A stretch of 64,000 nt of DNA from Dyadobacter luteus. GTDB lineage: Bacteria; Bacteroidota; Bacteroidia; Cytophagales; Spirosomataceae. The notes below the pieces were generated by a model. It saw only the letters and a program-made list of their open reading frames with translations, had not been told where the DNA came from and made no database searches. The DNA is taken from positions 86,676 to 150,675 of the forward strand of contig NZ_QNUL01000014.1 of assembly GCF_003383615.1 (NCBI RefSeq). The letters are read 5' to 3'. The stretch's first letter is position 1. Each line of letters begins with the position of its first letter. Positions 27,432-36,500 of this stretch are shown here, in pieces. A program made the position numbers and the translations under genes.

Positions 27432-27439
27432 AAATATAC

Positions 27440-27470
27440 TTGTCTCAGATTTGAGACATTCCTACATTTG
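27440..27470 (+). promoter_or_regulatory. tetR promoter with internal operator
   Basis: TTG (27440-27442) and TACATTTG (27463-27470) are 20 bp apart and match the Bacteroidota -33 and -7 boxes. The perfect palindrome TGTCTCA-GATT-TGAGACA (27441-27458) sits between them, where bound repressor would block RNA polymerase. Expected transcription would start at or next to the ATG at 27475, implying a leaderless mRNA. Confidence 0.65.
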
Positions 27471-27474
27471 TCAA

Positions 27475-28026
27475 ATGATACAGGATACCAGACATGCTCT
27501 TGTTGAAGCTGCGATTATTGTCTTCAATGAAGATTTCTCTGCCGCGCTAGAAAAAGTGGCAGAACGGGCCGGCACGACCAGACGAACCCTGCATCGTTAT
27601 TTCCGGGACAGAAAGGAGCTAATGATCGAATGTGAAGCGGAAATGCAAAAAGCTTGTCGTATTGCAAACGAATCGGCTTACCAATTGAGTGAGGAGCCGA
27701 TAGAAAGATTAGAAAACATGTTCAATGCCGGATTGGAATGCGGTGTAAAAAGCGCATTTCTTAGAAAACTCCATCATCAATACGGGCATGAGCACAAGAC
27801 TCACTCGAAAACTTGCAAGGAATACGATCAGACCACATCGCTTTGGCGGATTCACATGGTATCATTGCGCGAAAAGGGTTTGATTAACAAAGAATTAAGC
27901 ATGTGCTGGATCGATTCTTTTTTCTACAGCATTGTGGAAGCCACCACAAACATGAATGGCGGTGACGATAAACAAAAGCTTCATCAGTTGGCATGGTATT
28001 CATTCAGTAAGGGAATAGGCTTGTAA
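27475..28026 (+). CDS. TetR/AcrR-family transcriptional repressor
   Basis: This 183-residue protein has an N-terminal TetR DNA-binding domain: FNEDFSAALEKVAERAGTTRRTLHRYFRDRKEL contains the helix-turn-helix with the typical T-x-x-x-L-Y/H-R-Y-F end. The rest is a helical ligand-binding domain with no recognisable specificity. I start it at the ATG at 27475 (MIQDTRHALVEAA); a TTG at 27451 lies within the operator and is unlikely. Matching palindromes precede both this gene and the flavoprotein gene that follows, so it very likely represses itself and that gene. The signal it senses is unknown, possibly a thiol-reactive or electrophilic compound given the flavoprotein target. Confidence 0.9.
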   Translation: MIQDTRHALVEAAIIVFNEDFSAALEKVAERAGTTRRTLHRYFRDRKELMIECEAEMQKACRIANESAYQLSEEPIERLENMFNAGLECGVKSAFLRKLHHQYGHEHKTHSKTCKEYDQTTSLWRIHMVSLREKGLINKELSMCWIDSFFYSIVEATTNMNGGDDKQKLHQLAWYSFSKGIGL

Positions 28027-28043
28027 ATTTTTTTGACCACCCA

Positions 28044-28061
28044 TGTCTCACTTTTGAGACA
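28044..28061 (+). promoter_or_regulatory. Second TetR operator, upstream of the flavoprotein gene
   Basis: TGTCTCA-CTTT-TGAGACA repeats the two 7-bp half-sites of the tetR operator exactly and with the same 4-bp spacer. It lies 14-31 bp before the ATG at 28075. A TTG at 28033-28035 could be the -33 box of a promoter that it controls. Confidence 0.75.
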
Positions 28062-28074
28062 TATAGTAAACCAA

Positions 28075-28986
28075 ATGAAAATGATAGAAAATAAAAAATG
28101 GGATGTAGTGATAGTCGGTGGAAGCTATGCAGGCCTGGCAGCAGGGATGTCACTGGGACGCGCTATCAGAAATGTATTGATCATAGATGCTGGTAAACCC
28201 TGTAATGCGCAAACGCCACATTCACATAACTTCTTAACAAGAGATGGAAATACTCCGGCAGAATTGGCATCAATCGCGAGAGAACAGGTTTTGGCCTACC
28301 CTACAGTGCAGCTATTCAACGGAACTGCAATAGCTGTGAGTGGAAGTAATGGCGAGTTCATCGTTGAAACCAACGATGGGCAGCAATTTGAAACCAGAAA
28401 GATATTGTTTGCAACCGGCGTAAGGGATCTTCTTCCCGAAGTTCTGGGAGTACGTGAGTGCTGGGGCATCAGCGTGATCCACTGTCCCTATTGCCATGGT
28501 TACGAAGTTAGAAATGAGAAAACAGGAATCTGGATAAATGGCTCTGCAACACTTGAATTTGGCACATTAATCAGAAACTGGACACCTGAGCTCACTATCC
28601 TTACCAATGGTGAAACAACTTTTGATAGTGACACTTCGCAAAAACTAAATCAAATGGGTATCACAGTCAATCAGGCTCGGATTCAGCAGGTAATCCATAC
28701 GAATGGATACCTGAGTGAAGTCAGATTTGAAGATGGCAGTAGCCTTGCGCTTAAGGCACTCTATGCAAGATTTCCATTTGAACAGCATTGCGACATTCCC
28801 GCAAAATTGGGCTGCGAAATAACAGAACACGGTTATATCTCAACAGATCACTTCAGGAAAACGAACATAGAGGGGATCTATGCGGCGGGAGACAATACTG
28901 TAATGATGCGCTCAGTTGCCAATGCCGTAGCCGCAGGAAGTATGGCCGGAGCTATTATCAACAAGGAGCTCCTGGATGTACTTTGA
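28075..28986 (+). CDS. Thioredoxin reductase-like NAD(P)/FAD oxidoreductase
   Basis: This flavoprotein of about 303 residues resembles thioredoxin reductase. The FAD-binding motif is VVIVGGSYAGLAAGMSLGRA at the N-terminus and the redox-active pair is in VIHCPYCHGYEVRN. The C-terminal TNIEGIYAAGDNTVMMRSVANAVAAG is the GD motif for FAD. The NAD(P)-binding stretch (KTGIWINGSATLEFG) lacks a clear GxGxxG, which is unusual for a true TrxR. The first frame start is a TTG at 28033; the ATG at 28075, just after the operator, is preferred. Function could be disulfide reduction or redox detoxification under the TetR repressor. Confidence 0.88.
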   Translation: MKMIENKKWDVVIVGGSYAGLAAGMSLGRAIRNVLIIDAGKPCNAQTPHSHNFLTRDGNTPAELASIAREQVLAYPTVQLFNGTAIAVSGSNGEFIVETNDGQQFETRKILFATGVRDLLPEVLGVRECWGISVIHCPYCHGYEVRNEKTGIWINGSATLEFGTLIRNWTPELTILTNGETTFDSDTSQKLNQMGITVNQARIQQVIHTNGYLSEVRFEDGSSLALKALYARFPFEQHCDIPAKLGCEITEHGYISTDHFRKTNIEGIYAAGDNTVMMRSVANAVAAGSMAGAIINKELLDVL

Positions 28987-29041
28987 TTCCTTTGGCAGGA
29001 AACATTGTCAGATAAAAGCTGAATCTTACAAAGCAAACCAG

Positions 29042-29049
29042 TAATTTTG
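29042..29049 (+). promoter_or_regulatory. Candidate -7 box for the THUMP methyltransferase gene
   Basis: TAATTTTG matches TAnnTTTG and lies 42 bp before the ATG at 29092. I see no TTG at the expected -33 distance. Confidence 0.35.
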
Positions 29050-29091
29050 GGCTTTGTTTAATCGGACTGTATAGTCCCGGATTTTCCTTTC

Positions 29092-30273
29092 ATGTCTTTA
29101 TATACTACAAAAGCACCTGTTACAATAACCTGCAATAAACGCCTGGCTCCTTATCTGGAACAGGAAGTCAGAAATCTGGGATTTCAGATTGAAGAAGCAT
29201 TTGTTACTGGTGTACGTGTTACCGCTTCAATCAACGAATGTATCCGTCTCAATCTGAATTTGTATTGCGCAAGCCAGGTTTTGTACAGCCTGGAAAAGTT
29301 TCAGGCCAGGAATGCGGATGAGGTTTACAAGCATCTTTTGAATATTCGCTGGGAGGAAATCATTCCTGACCCGGGTTATTTTTCGGTGACCAGTAATGTT
29401 CAGAATCCTACGATTAACAATAATATGTTTGCCAATGTGAGGGTGAAAGATGCCATCGTTGACAGACTAAGGGAAAAACGGGGAACCAGGCCTTCAACGG
29501 GTTCCGAATTGGCCGGTACAGTGATCCATTTATTCTGGAAAAATGACGACGCCGAAATCTTTTTGGACACTGCGGGAGATTCTCTGGCCAGACACGGATA
29601 CAGAAAAATTCCGGGTCGCGCTCCTATGCTGGAAGCACTGGCCTCAGCTACAATCCTTGCCGGACAGTGGAACAGAAAATCGCCCTTCATTAATCCGATG
29701 TGCGGATCAGGAACACTTGCAATTGAAGCAGCTTTGATCGCAAGTAATAGTCGTCCGGGTCTTTTCAGAGATAATTATGCCTTTATGCATTTGCAGGGCT
29801 ATGATGAAGAGGTCTACTACAAAGAGCAGGATTTACTCGAAGAACAAATTATAGATGTACCGGATCTGAGGATTATCGCGACCGACTACAGCGACATGGC
29901 GATTATCAATGCGAAAAAGAATGCAGTTGCAGCTGGTGTAGCCAGCCTGATTGAATTTGATGTATGCGATTTTGCCGAAACAGAGGTTCCTGTAGGTGAA
30001 AAGGGAATCTTTATTGTCAATCCCGAATATGGTGACAGACTTGGCAACGTGGATGAACTGGAGGAAACATACAGCCGCATTGGTGATTTCATGAAGCAGA
30101 AATGCGGAGGATACTACGGATATGTTTTTACCGGAAACCTGGAGCTCGCCAAAAAAATCGGATTGAAAGCCAAGCGACGTATTGAGTTCTATAACGGGAC
30201 TATAGATTGCCGCTTACTCGAATACGAACTTTACGAAGGAAGCCGCGCAAACAAAATACCAAACCTGGCATAG
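29092..30273 (+). CDS. THUMP-domain RNA guanine-N2 methyltransferase (RlmL-like)
   Basis: This 393-residue enzyme resembles the N-terminal, m2G-forming half of E. coli RlmKL, which modifies 23S rRNA G2445. Residues 45-160 form the THUMP RNA-binding domain (SLEKFQARNADEVYKHLLNIRWEEI). The methyltransferase domain has the SAM motif INPMCGSGTLAIEAALIAS. The catalytic motif IV is NPEYGDRLG rather than the usual NPPYG. The RlmK half is absent, so it is a single-domain enzyme as is common in this phylum. The 23S target is inferred from family, not shown here. Confidence 0.88.
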   Translation: MSLYTTKAPVTITCNKRLAPYLEQEVRNLGFQIEEAFVTGVRVTASINECIRLNLNLYCASQVLYSLEKFQARNADEVYKHLLNIRWEEIIPDPGYFSVTSNVQNPTINNNMFANVRVKDAIVDRLREKRGTRPSTGSELAGTVIHLFWKNDDAEIFLDTAGDSLARHGYRKIPGRAPMLEALASATILAGQWNRKSPFINPMCGSGTLAIEAALIASNSRPGLFRDNYAFMHLQGYDEEVYYKEQDLLEEQIIDVPDLRIIATDYSDMAIINAKKNAVAAGVASLIEFDVCDFAETEVPVGEKGIFIVNPEYGDRLGNVDELEETYSRIGDFMKQKCGGYYGYVFTGNLELAKKIGLKAKRRIEFYNGTIDCRLLEYELYEGSRANKIPNLA

Positions 30274-30311
30274 TTTTGTTGGTAATCAGTGCCTTATCAA
30301 CAGAAACGACT

Positions 30312-30479
30312 ATGAAACAGGCACAAACATCGAAGACGTCAGGTGGGGCCGGAAACGGGATAAAACGAACTGAAAACAAGGACAATCTCGACAGCCGTCA
30401 CAAAGAGGAAGAAATGGTGAAGGGTAACCACATTACCAATAACCAAAAAGAAACGAGAAGTACGACAAAGAGCAAATAG
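30312..30479 (+). CDS. Small hydrophilic protein of unknown function
   Basis: This 55-residue open frame starts at ATG 30312 (MKQAQTSKTSGGAGNGIK) and ends 1 bp before a strong terminator. It is very rich in Lys, Thr, Asn, Glu and Gln and has no hydrophobic core, so it is probably disordered. The frame could extend upstream into the methyltransferase gene, but the ATG is the natural start. There is no visible Shine-Dalgarno. I recognise no family. The short gap to the terminator and the lack of other genes between the methyltransferase and the terminator support a real gene. Confidence 0.5.
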   Translation: MKQAQTSKTSGGAGNGIKRTENKDNLDSRHKEEEMVKGNHITNNQKETRSTTKSK

Positions 30480-30480
30480 A

Positions 30481-30522
30481 AAATCCCCGGACTGGTCGCA
30501 GGCAGGTCCGGGGATTTTTTAC
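30481..30522 (+). terminator. Terminator after the small 55-residue gene
   Basis: A 12-bp perfect stem AAATCCCCGGAC / GTCCGGGGATTT with a 13-nt loop is followed by TTT. The stem begins 1 bp after the small gene's stop, so that gene appears to be transcribed and ended here. Confidence 0.92.
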
Positions 30523-30620
30523 GTATTTCATACCTTACTTTTTGGTAACGTATGTGTATTTTCGCGTTCGGTATAACATAGGGCACCAAGCATACGTTGA
30601 AAAGGTGTAATTACTAGAAA

Positions 30621-31196
30621 ATGAAAATATCTGCTTTACCTTTTCTTCTACTGCTATTTTTTCTCTCCTCATGTGAGTGGTGGGGAAATCAGCCAAGTTT
30701 CGAAGATGACTTTATCACCTATACGATCAAAACCGGTTCTCACGAAGTGGAGAAAAATACCAATAGTTTGTTTACGGGAAGTTCCATGAAATTTCAGGCT
30801 GTATTTGATAGCAGTTGCATCTACAAAACCGTCTCTCCGGAAAATCAGCACGATATCAATAAACTAATGGGTTTTTCTGATTGCAGCTCACAACATCATG
30901 TTAATAGTGCACGCTTTGGTTGGAACTGGCGGGAAAACGCGCTCAGAATTTATGCATATATCTATCGAGACGGCGAAAGGCAGGAAAAGGAACTGGGAAC
31001 AGCAGAATTGGGCAAGACAATGAATTATGCTATCCGGACTGAAGGTAATACCTACGTCTTTACATTTAATGGTACCGAAACTGTAATGCCTCGATATTGC
31101 TCTGGAGGAACTGGTGTCGCCTACAAACTGCTACCCTACTTTGGTGGAAATGAACCTTCTCCCAAGGATATCAGGATTAGAATCCGCAATCTCTAG
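30621..31196 (+). CDS. Lipoprotein of unknown function
   Basis: This 191-residue protein has a lipoprotein leader ending in a good lipobox LSSC at Cys18 (MKISALPFLLLLFFLSSC). The mature part is likely beta-rich, with repeated aromatic and polar strands (SARFGWNWRENALRIYAYIY, NYAIRTEGNTYVFTFNG) and a cysteine-containing segment near the end (MPRYCSGGTGVAYKLLPYFGG). Similar small lipoproteins occur in Cytophagales, but I do not know a named family, and the partner genes are not informative. Confidence 0.6.
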   Translation: MKISALPFLLLLFFLSSCEWWGNQPSFEDDFITYTIKTGSHEVEKNTNSLFTGSSMKFQAVFDSSCIYKTVSPENQHDINKLMGFSDCSSQHHVNSARFGWNWRENALRIYAYIYRDGERQEKELGTAELGKTMNYAIRTEGNTYVFTFNGTETVMPRYCSGGTGVAYKLLPYFGGNEPSPKDIRIRIRNL

Positions 31197-31367
31197 CGTT
31201 GCCCGTTTTGGGGAAGATTAACCACGAAAAATACTTTGTAGCCTGTGGTAGGTCGATTTATTCTATTGCATAGTGTTTGTAAAAGTTACTCAATAGTAGC
31301 CGATGGTAGATTTTGGGAAATTTTTTCCATGATTTACCCATGGCGGTTACTTAAACTTTTCACAACT

Positions 31368-31643
31368 ATGAAGAATACCGGTCTTGCAGATACAGTTCAA
31401 CTGCACTTGCTTAGAAATTTTTTAGAAAAAGTGGGTGATACCAATGAGGACACCAGATACAGTCAGGAGCAGGAACCTCTCGTTCAGTTACTGATTGATC
31501 TTTGTATCCATTTAGAGAAAACCTCTATTGTTGAGGACTTTGAGCAACCATTTATCCATCCTATGATTACAGTTCAAAAATGGAACGAAGAGCTCAAATT
31601 AATAGTCGACGAGCAAATCAGTAAAGTTACTTCTCCATCGTAA
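31368..31643 (+). CDS. Small hypothetical protein, 91 residues
   Basis: The frame starting at ATG 31368 (MKNTGLADTVQLHLLRNFL) codes for 91 mostly helical, acidic residues. A longer frame from GTG 31245 is possible but its N-terminal part (MVGRFILLHSVC) looks unlike coding sequence. There is no signal peptide, membrane segment or motif that I recognise. It precedes the signalling cluster by 262 bp on the same strand; the gap 31644-31905 shows no gene, so any link with the kinases is speculation. Confidence 0.45.
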   Translation: MKNTGLADTVQLHLLRNFLEKVGDTNEDTRYSQEQEPLVQLLIDLCIHLEKTSIVEDFEQPFIHPMITVQKWNEELKLIVDEQISKVTSPS

Positions 31644-31905
31644 AGCTTATGATGTAACCGCATGTAGTGCTTGGTATGATATTTATAGATTCAACGTGTT
31701 CGATTCAGCACGTATAGCTAAAAGCGTTTCCTATGCAAGCGTACGGACAGATTTAAACGGTGATAGATAATCCGCATTGTACACACACCCAAGTATTTTA
31801 GAGTAGGAAAACAGGCATATCTGACTTGTTCAAATAGCTGCCGGAATAAGCTGATATAGCTGTTCCGAATTCAAAATGACTCAAAAGTAATTTTAATAGT
31901 AAGGC

Positions 31906-33528
31906 ATGATTCTTATCGTTGACGACAGACCAGAGAATATTCTACCTCTGAAACGTATCCTTGAAATGCACGGATACAGGACAGATTCGGCAGAATCGGG
32001 GGAAGAGGCGTTAAAAAAGGTACTGTCTACTGATTATTCGGTGATTATCATGGACGTACAGATGCCGGGGATGGACGGTTTTGAGGTAGCCGAGGCCATG
32101 TCTGGTTTCAGTAAAGCAAAGGATATTCCCATCATCTTTCTCTCTGCGGTAAACAAAGAAAAAAAATTTATTACTAAGGGCTACTCTTCGGGAGGTATAG
32201 ACTATCTGACAAAACCCGTTGATACAGACATTCTGTTGTTAAAAATCAGAACTTTCAAAAAGCTTTTTGAACAACAACAAGAACTGAAAAGTATTCAGGT
32301 ATCCCTGCAGAAAGAGATTGAAATAAGAAAACAGGCGCAGGAAGAGCTGGATGGCCGTAATACGGAACTACACTCTGTGCTGGAATCCTTGCCGCAGATT
32401 GCCTTTACCATGAATGTGAGCGGGCACATTGAATATGTGAACGCGCACTGGTACAATTACTCCGACGATGCCCATACTTTCCCGGAAGTACATGTTGATG
32501 ATCATGTGGTCTGTCATCAGTTCATGGCGCAGCTGCAGCACGATGGAGAGTTCTCGCGGGAGATTCGTCTTGTAGATAAGAAAAATAACGGTTACCGGCA
32601 TTTTCTTTTTACCGCAATTCCCGTTCAACAACAGGAAATTACCGTAAAATGGGTTGGTACATTTACCAATATTGACCAGCAAAAGGTGGCACACGAGATT
32701 TTGGAAAAACAGGTGTCACTAAGGACCAGTGAACTCGTCAACAAGAATGCTGAGCTTGAAACCTCCAATCACGAATTGCAACAGTTTGCATGGGTGGTCT
32801 CACATGACCTCAAAGAGCCTTTGCGAAAAATACAAACCTTCAGTCATCTTGTGAAGGATAAGTTTCTTGCCGGAAATGATGAAGCAATTTCGTATCTCGA
32901 CAGGTCAATTGGCGCTTCCGCCCGTATGTCACTATTAATTAGCGACTTATTGGATTATTCCCGACTGTCTGTTCAGGCGAGTTTCTCCCCTACCAATATC
33001 AACCAGCTGATTGATGACATTCTGGAAGACTTTAAGGAAGCCATTGCAGAGCGAAATGTACAGATATCTATAGATGCAATACCAACCATAGATACGATCC
33101 CGAGCCAGATCAGGCAGGTCTTTCAGAATCTGATCAGCAATGCACTTAAATTTTCGCGGAACCAGCCCACTCCTGTGATCAGTATTCAGAGCGAATTGAC
33201 AGATCAATTGTCTGTTGAGAGTGCCGCAATTGAAAATGGTGATTACTGCCGGATCACGATTGAAGATAATGGAATCGGTTTCGATGAAAAATTCCTGGAT
33301 CGGATTTTCGTCATCTTCCAGCGTCTGAACAATCAGCGTAATTATGAGGGTACTGGTATTGGTCTTGCGATCGCAAAAAAAATCATAGATAAACACAACG
33401 GGCTGATTTCGGCTCAAAGTAAAGAAAACCAGGGTGCGCGATTCATAGTCGTGTTACCAGTAATTCAATCTTTTTCAGAGCCTGTAAACAGCACAGATCC
33501 ACAATCAACCGATGAGAAGAACGTCTAA
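31906..33528 (+). CDS. Response regulator-PAS-histidine kinase
   Basis: This 540-residue cytoplasmic kinase has an unusual N-terminal receiver. The receiver (residues 1-120) has phospho-acceptor Asp50 in VIIMDVQMPGMDGFE and Lys in YLTKPVDTD. A PAS domain follows (about 150-265). A HisKA domain has His300 in FAWVVSHDLKEPLRKIQTF, and HATPase_c contains FQNLISNALKFSRNQ (N box), ITIEDNGIGFDE (G1) and GTGIGLAIAKKIIDKHNG (G2). There is no transmembrane segment. Its end overlaps the start of the next kinase gene by 17 bp, so the two are translated together. Confidence 0.95.
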   Translation: MILIVDDRPENILPLKRILEMHGYRTDSAESGEEALKKVLSTDYSVIIMDVQMPGMDGFEVAEAMSGFSKAKDIPIIFLSAVNKEKKFITKGYSSGGIDYLTKPVDTDILLLKIRTFKKLFEQQQELKSIQVSLQKEIEIRKQAQEELDGRNTELHSVLESLPQIAFTMNVSGHIEYVNAHWYNYSDDAHTFPEVHVDDHVVCHQFMAQLQHDGEFSREIRLVDKKNNGYRHFLFTAIPVQQQEITVKWVGTFTNIDQQKVAHEILEKQVSLRTSELVNKNAELETSNHELQQFAWVVSHDLKEPLRKIQTFSHLVKDKFLAGNDEAISYLDRSIGASARMSLLISDLLDYSRLSVQASFSPTNINQLIDDILEDFKEAIAERNVQISIDAIPTIDTIPSQIRQVFQNLISNALKFSRNQPTPVISIQSELTDQLSVESAAIENGDYCRITIEDNGIGFDEKFLDRIFVIFQRLNNQRNYEGTGIGLAIAKKIIDKHNGLISAQSKENQGARFIVVLPVIQSFSEPVNSTDPQSTDEKNV

Positions 33529-36500
33529 TTCAATTATTTATCAACTCAAAATTGTATTTACAGCTTCAGTACTATTGCTGTTGGTCAGCCTTGTCGCCTC
33601 TTTCTACAGCACCCAGAAACTGATTTACAACTCTCAGCTGGTGAATCATACCAATCAGGTGCTGATCGAATCAGAGAACATTATCTCATTTATGAAAGAT
33701 GCTGAGACAGGTCAGCGGGGATTTTTACTCACCCTCGATTCTAAATTTCTGGAGCCTTACAATGGTGCCTATGAAAAGGCGAATGCCGCCTACAGCCTTG
33801 TACTAGCACTTACGGTAGACAATGAAGTGCAGCAAAAAATGCTGATTCCTTTGAAGGAACGACTTGAAGCCCGGTTTGCTCAGATGGACCGTGTTATTGA
33901 TATGGCTGAAAAGGACGAAACTTACATAGCAAGTTCTGAAAGACGTATTGCGGAAATGAATCGTGGCAAAAAGATCATGGACGATGTCCGTATGATTATT
34001 AATCAGGTAAAGGCTGAAGAAGAAAGTATGCTGAAAGCCAGATTAAGCCAACAGGAACTTTACATCCAATATACCCCGTACCTGCTTCTGATAGCAGCTT
34101 TGGTTTCAATATTGATTACCGGTTTTGCTTATGTCAGGATCAGAAGAGACATGGGTCAGCGTATTGCTCAGCAGGAACAGGACGACAAAGTGTACCAACA
34201 AACGCGCCGCAGAATCGCAGCGATGGAAGAAGTAACGGAGCAAATTTCCGGTGGAAATTACTCCATTCGTTCAAGCGACAAAGAAGATGATGATTTGGGA
34301 CGGATATCCTCTGCGCTCAACACCATGACCGAATCATTGGAGAAAACATTCACGGATCTTGAAGATCGTACTTGGTTGCAGGGCGGAAGTATGCGCATCG
34401 CGGATGCCATTCGCGGCGAGCGTATTCTGAAAAACCTATCGGTAAATCTTATAGAGACCATTACCAGTTATATCAATGCCCCAGTCGGGACTATATATAT
34501 TCAGGACAAAGACTGGAATTTCAAACTAACGGCGGCACATGCCGCTGCTGCGGCACCCGATTATCTCTTTGCGGGAGATGGTATATCAGGTCAGGTGATT
34601 CTCAGTAAGGAGATCACGGTTGTCAGCCACATTCCTGATAATTATTTAATGGTTAAGTCTACGCTGGGAGCTACTGTACCCGCTGCCATTGTGGTAATTC
34701 CGTTGATTCATTCAGGCGAATGTATCGGAATTATTGAATTGGGTATGCTGGTTGCTCCAAATGAGTTAGAGCAGCAATTGTTCAGAGATACCCAGGATGC
34801 AATTTCGATTGGGATAAATTCAGCACTGGATTATGTAAAACTTCAGAATTTCCTTGAAGAGACGCAAGCGCAATCGGAAGAGCTTCAGGCGCAGCACAAT
34901 GAACTGGAAAACCTGAATTCCGAACTGGAAGCTCAGGCGCAAAAATTACAGGCATCTGATGAAGAGCTGCGTGTACAACAGGAAGAGTTACAGCAGATTA
35001 ACGAAGAGCTGGAAGAAAGAAGTGGCCTGTTGGAAGAGAGGAATTATGAAATCAGAAAGAAAGCTGCGGAGCTGGAACTGACAACCAGATATAAATCTGA
35101 GTTTTTGGCAAACATGTCTCATGAGCTCAGAACACCACTGAATTCTATTCTGCTGCTAAGCAGGCTACTTGCGGAGAATGAAGAAAAAAACATGACTGCA
35201 GACCAGGTTGAGTATGCTTCAGTAATCCGGTCTTCGGGAAATGGTTTACTTGGGCTGATCGACGAGATACTCGATCTATCGAAGATTGAAGCAGGCAAAA
35301 TGGAGCTTGACTATGTAACAAGTTCAGTAAAGGATATTTGTCAGGATTTAAAAGCTTTGTTTGCGCCTGTGGCGAAGGATAAAGGACTCGAATTGAACAT
35401 TAATATTTCCGGGCAAACCCCGTCTCATTTTGAAACTGACAAAACAAGGCTCGAACAAGTCCTAAAAAACCTGGTTTCCAATGCACTTAAATTTACATCA
35501 CAAGGTGCTGTTAGCATTGATGTGAGACCAGGAAAGTCTGATGATAAAATTGAGTTCGAAGTACACGACACCGGAATCGGTATAGCACCAGACAAGCTAC
35601 ATCTTATATTTGAAGCCTTCCAACAGGCTGATGGTTCAACCAAAAGGAAATACGGTGGTACCGGTCTGGGGCTTTCTATCAGCAGGGAACTTGTAAAGCT
35701 GCTTGGTGGCGAAATTTGGGTAACGAGTGCTCCCGGCGAAGGAAGTCATTTCTTTATCAGCATACCAACAGGAAAAGAAGCTGCGTTGGCTGCAAGAGAA
35801 AATGAGGCTTTGCCCCTACTGGAAATGGTGCAACCCGCAACCAGCTCGGATACAGTGTCTCAATATGTAACTACAACCATTCCCGAGAACATACCAGACG
35901 ACAGAGCCGACATTCTGGATTCGGATAAGGTCATTCTGATTGTAGAAGACGATACGCTTTTTGCCAGAACCTTACAGGAATATACGCGTAAAAAGGGTTA
36001 TAAATGCATCGTTGCCGTACGGGGTGATGAAGGTCTGCAACTCGCAGAAGTGTTTAAGCCTATGGGCATTCTGCTTGATATTGAGCTACCTGTGATGAGC
36101 GGCTGGCAGGTTATGGATGCACTGAAAAGTAATGCTGAAACGCGGCACATACCGGTACATATCATGTCATCGCACAGGATGAAAAATGAAAGTTTGCTCA
36201 AAGGCGCGGTTGATTTTATAGACAAACCGATGGTAGCAGACCGGATGAAGGAGGTGTTTGACAAAATCGAATATGTAATCAGTAAAAAATCGAAAAAGGT
36301 ACTGATTGTCGAAGATAACAGCAAACATGCTAAGGCGCTTGCCTACTTCCTGGAGACGTTCAACATCAATTCGGAACTGAAAAGTAATATTACTGAGGGT
36401 GTTGAAGCACTGCAAAACAACCAGGTCGACTGTGTGATACTGGATATGGGTATCCCCGACAAACGCGCTTATGAAACGCTGGAAGAGGCCAAAAAGAACC

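Noticed and set aside
34860..35060. Repeated GAAGAGCTG-like sequence inside the hybrid kinase as a DNA repeat
   Set aside because: It encodes the heptad-like Glu/Gln coiled coil between GAF and kinase domains, so the repetition is explained by the protein.
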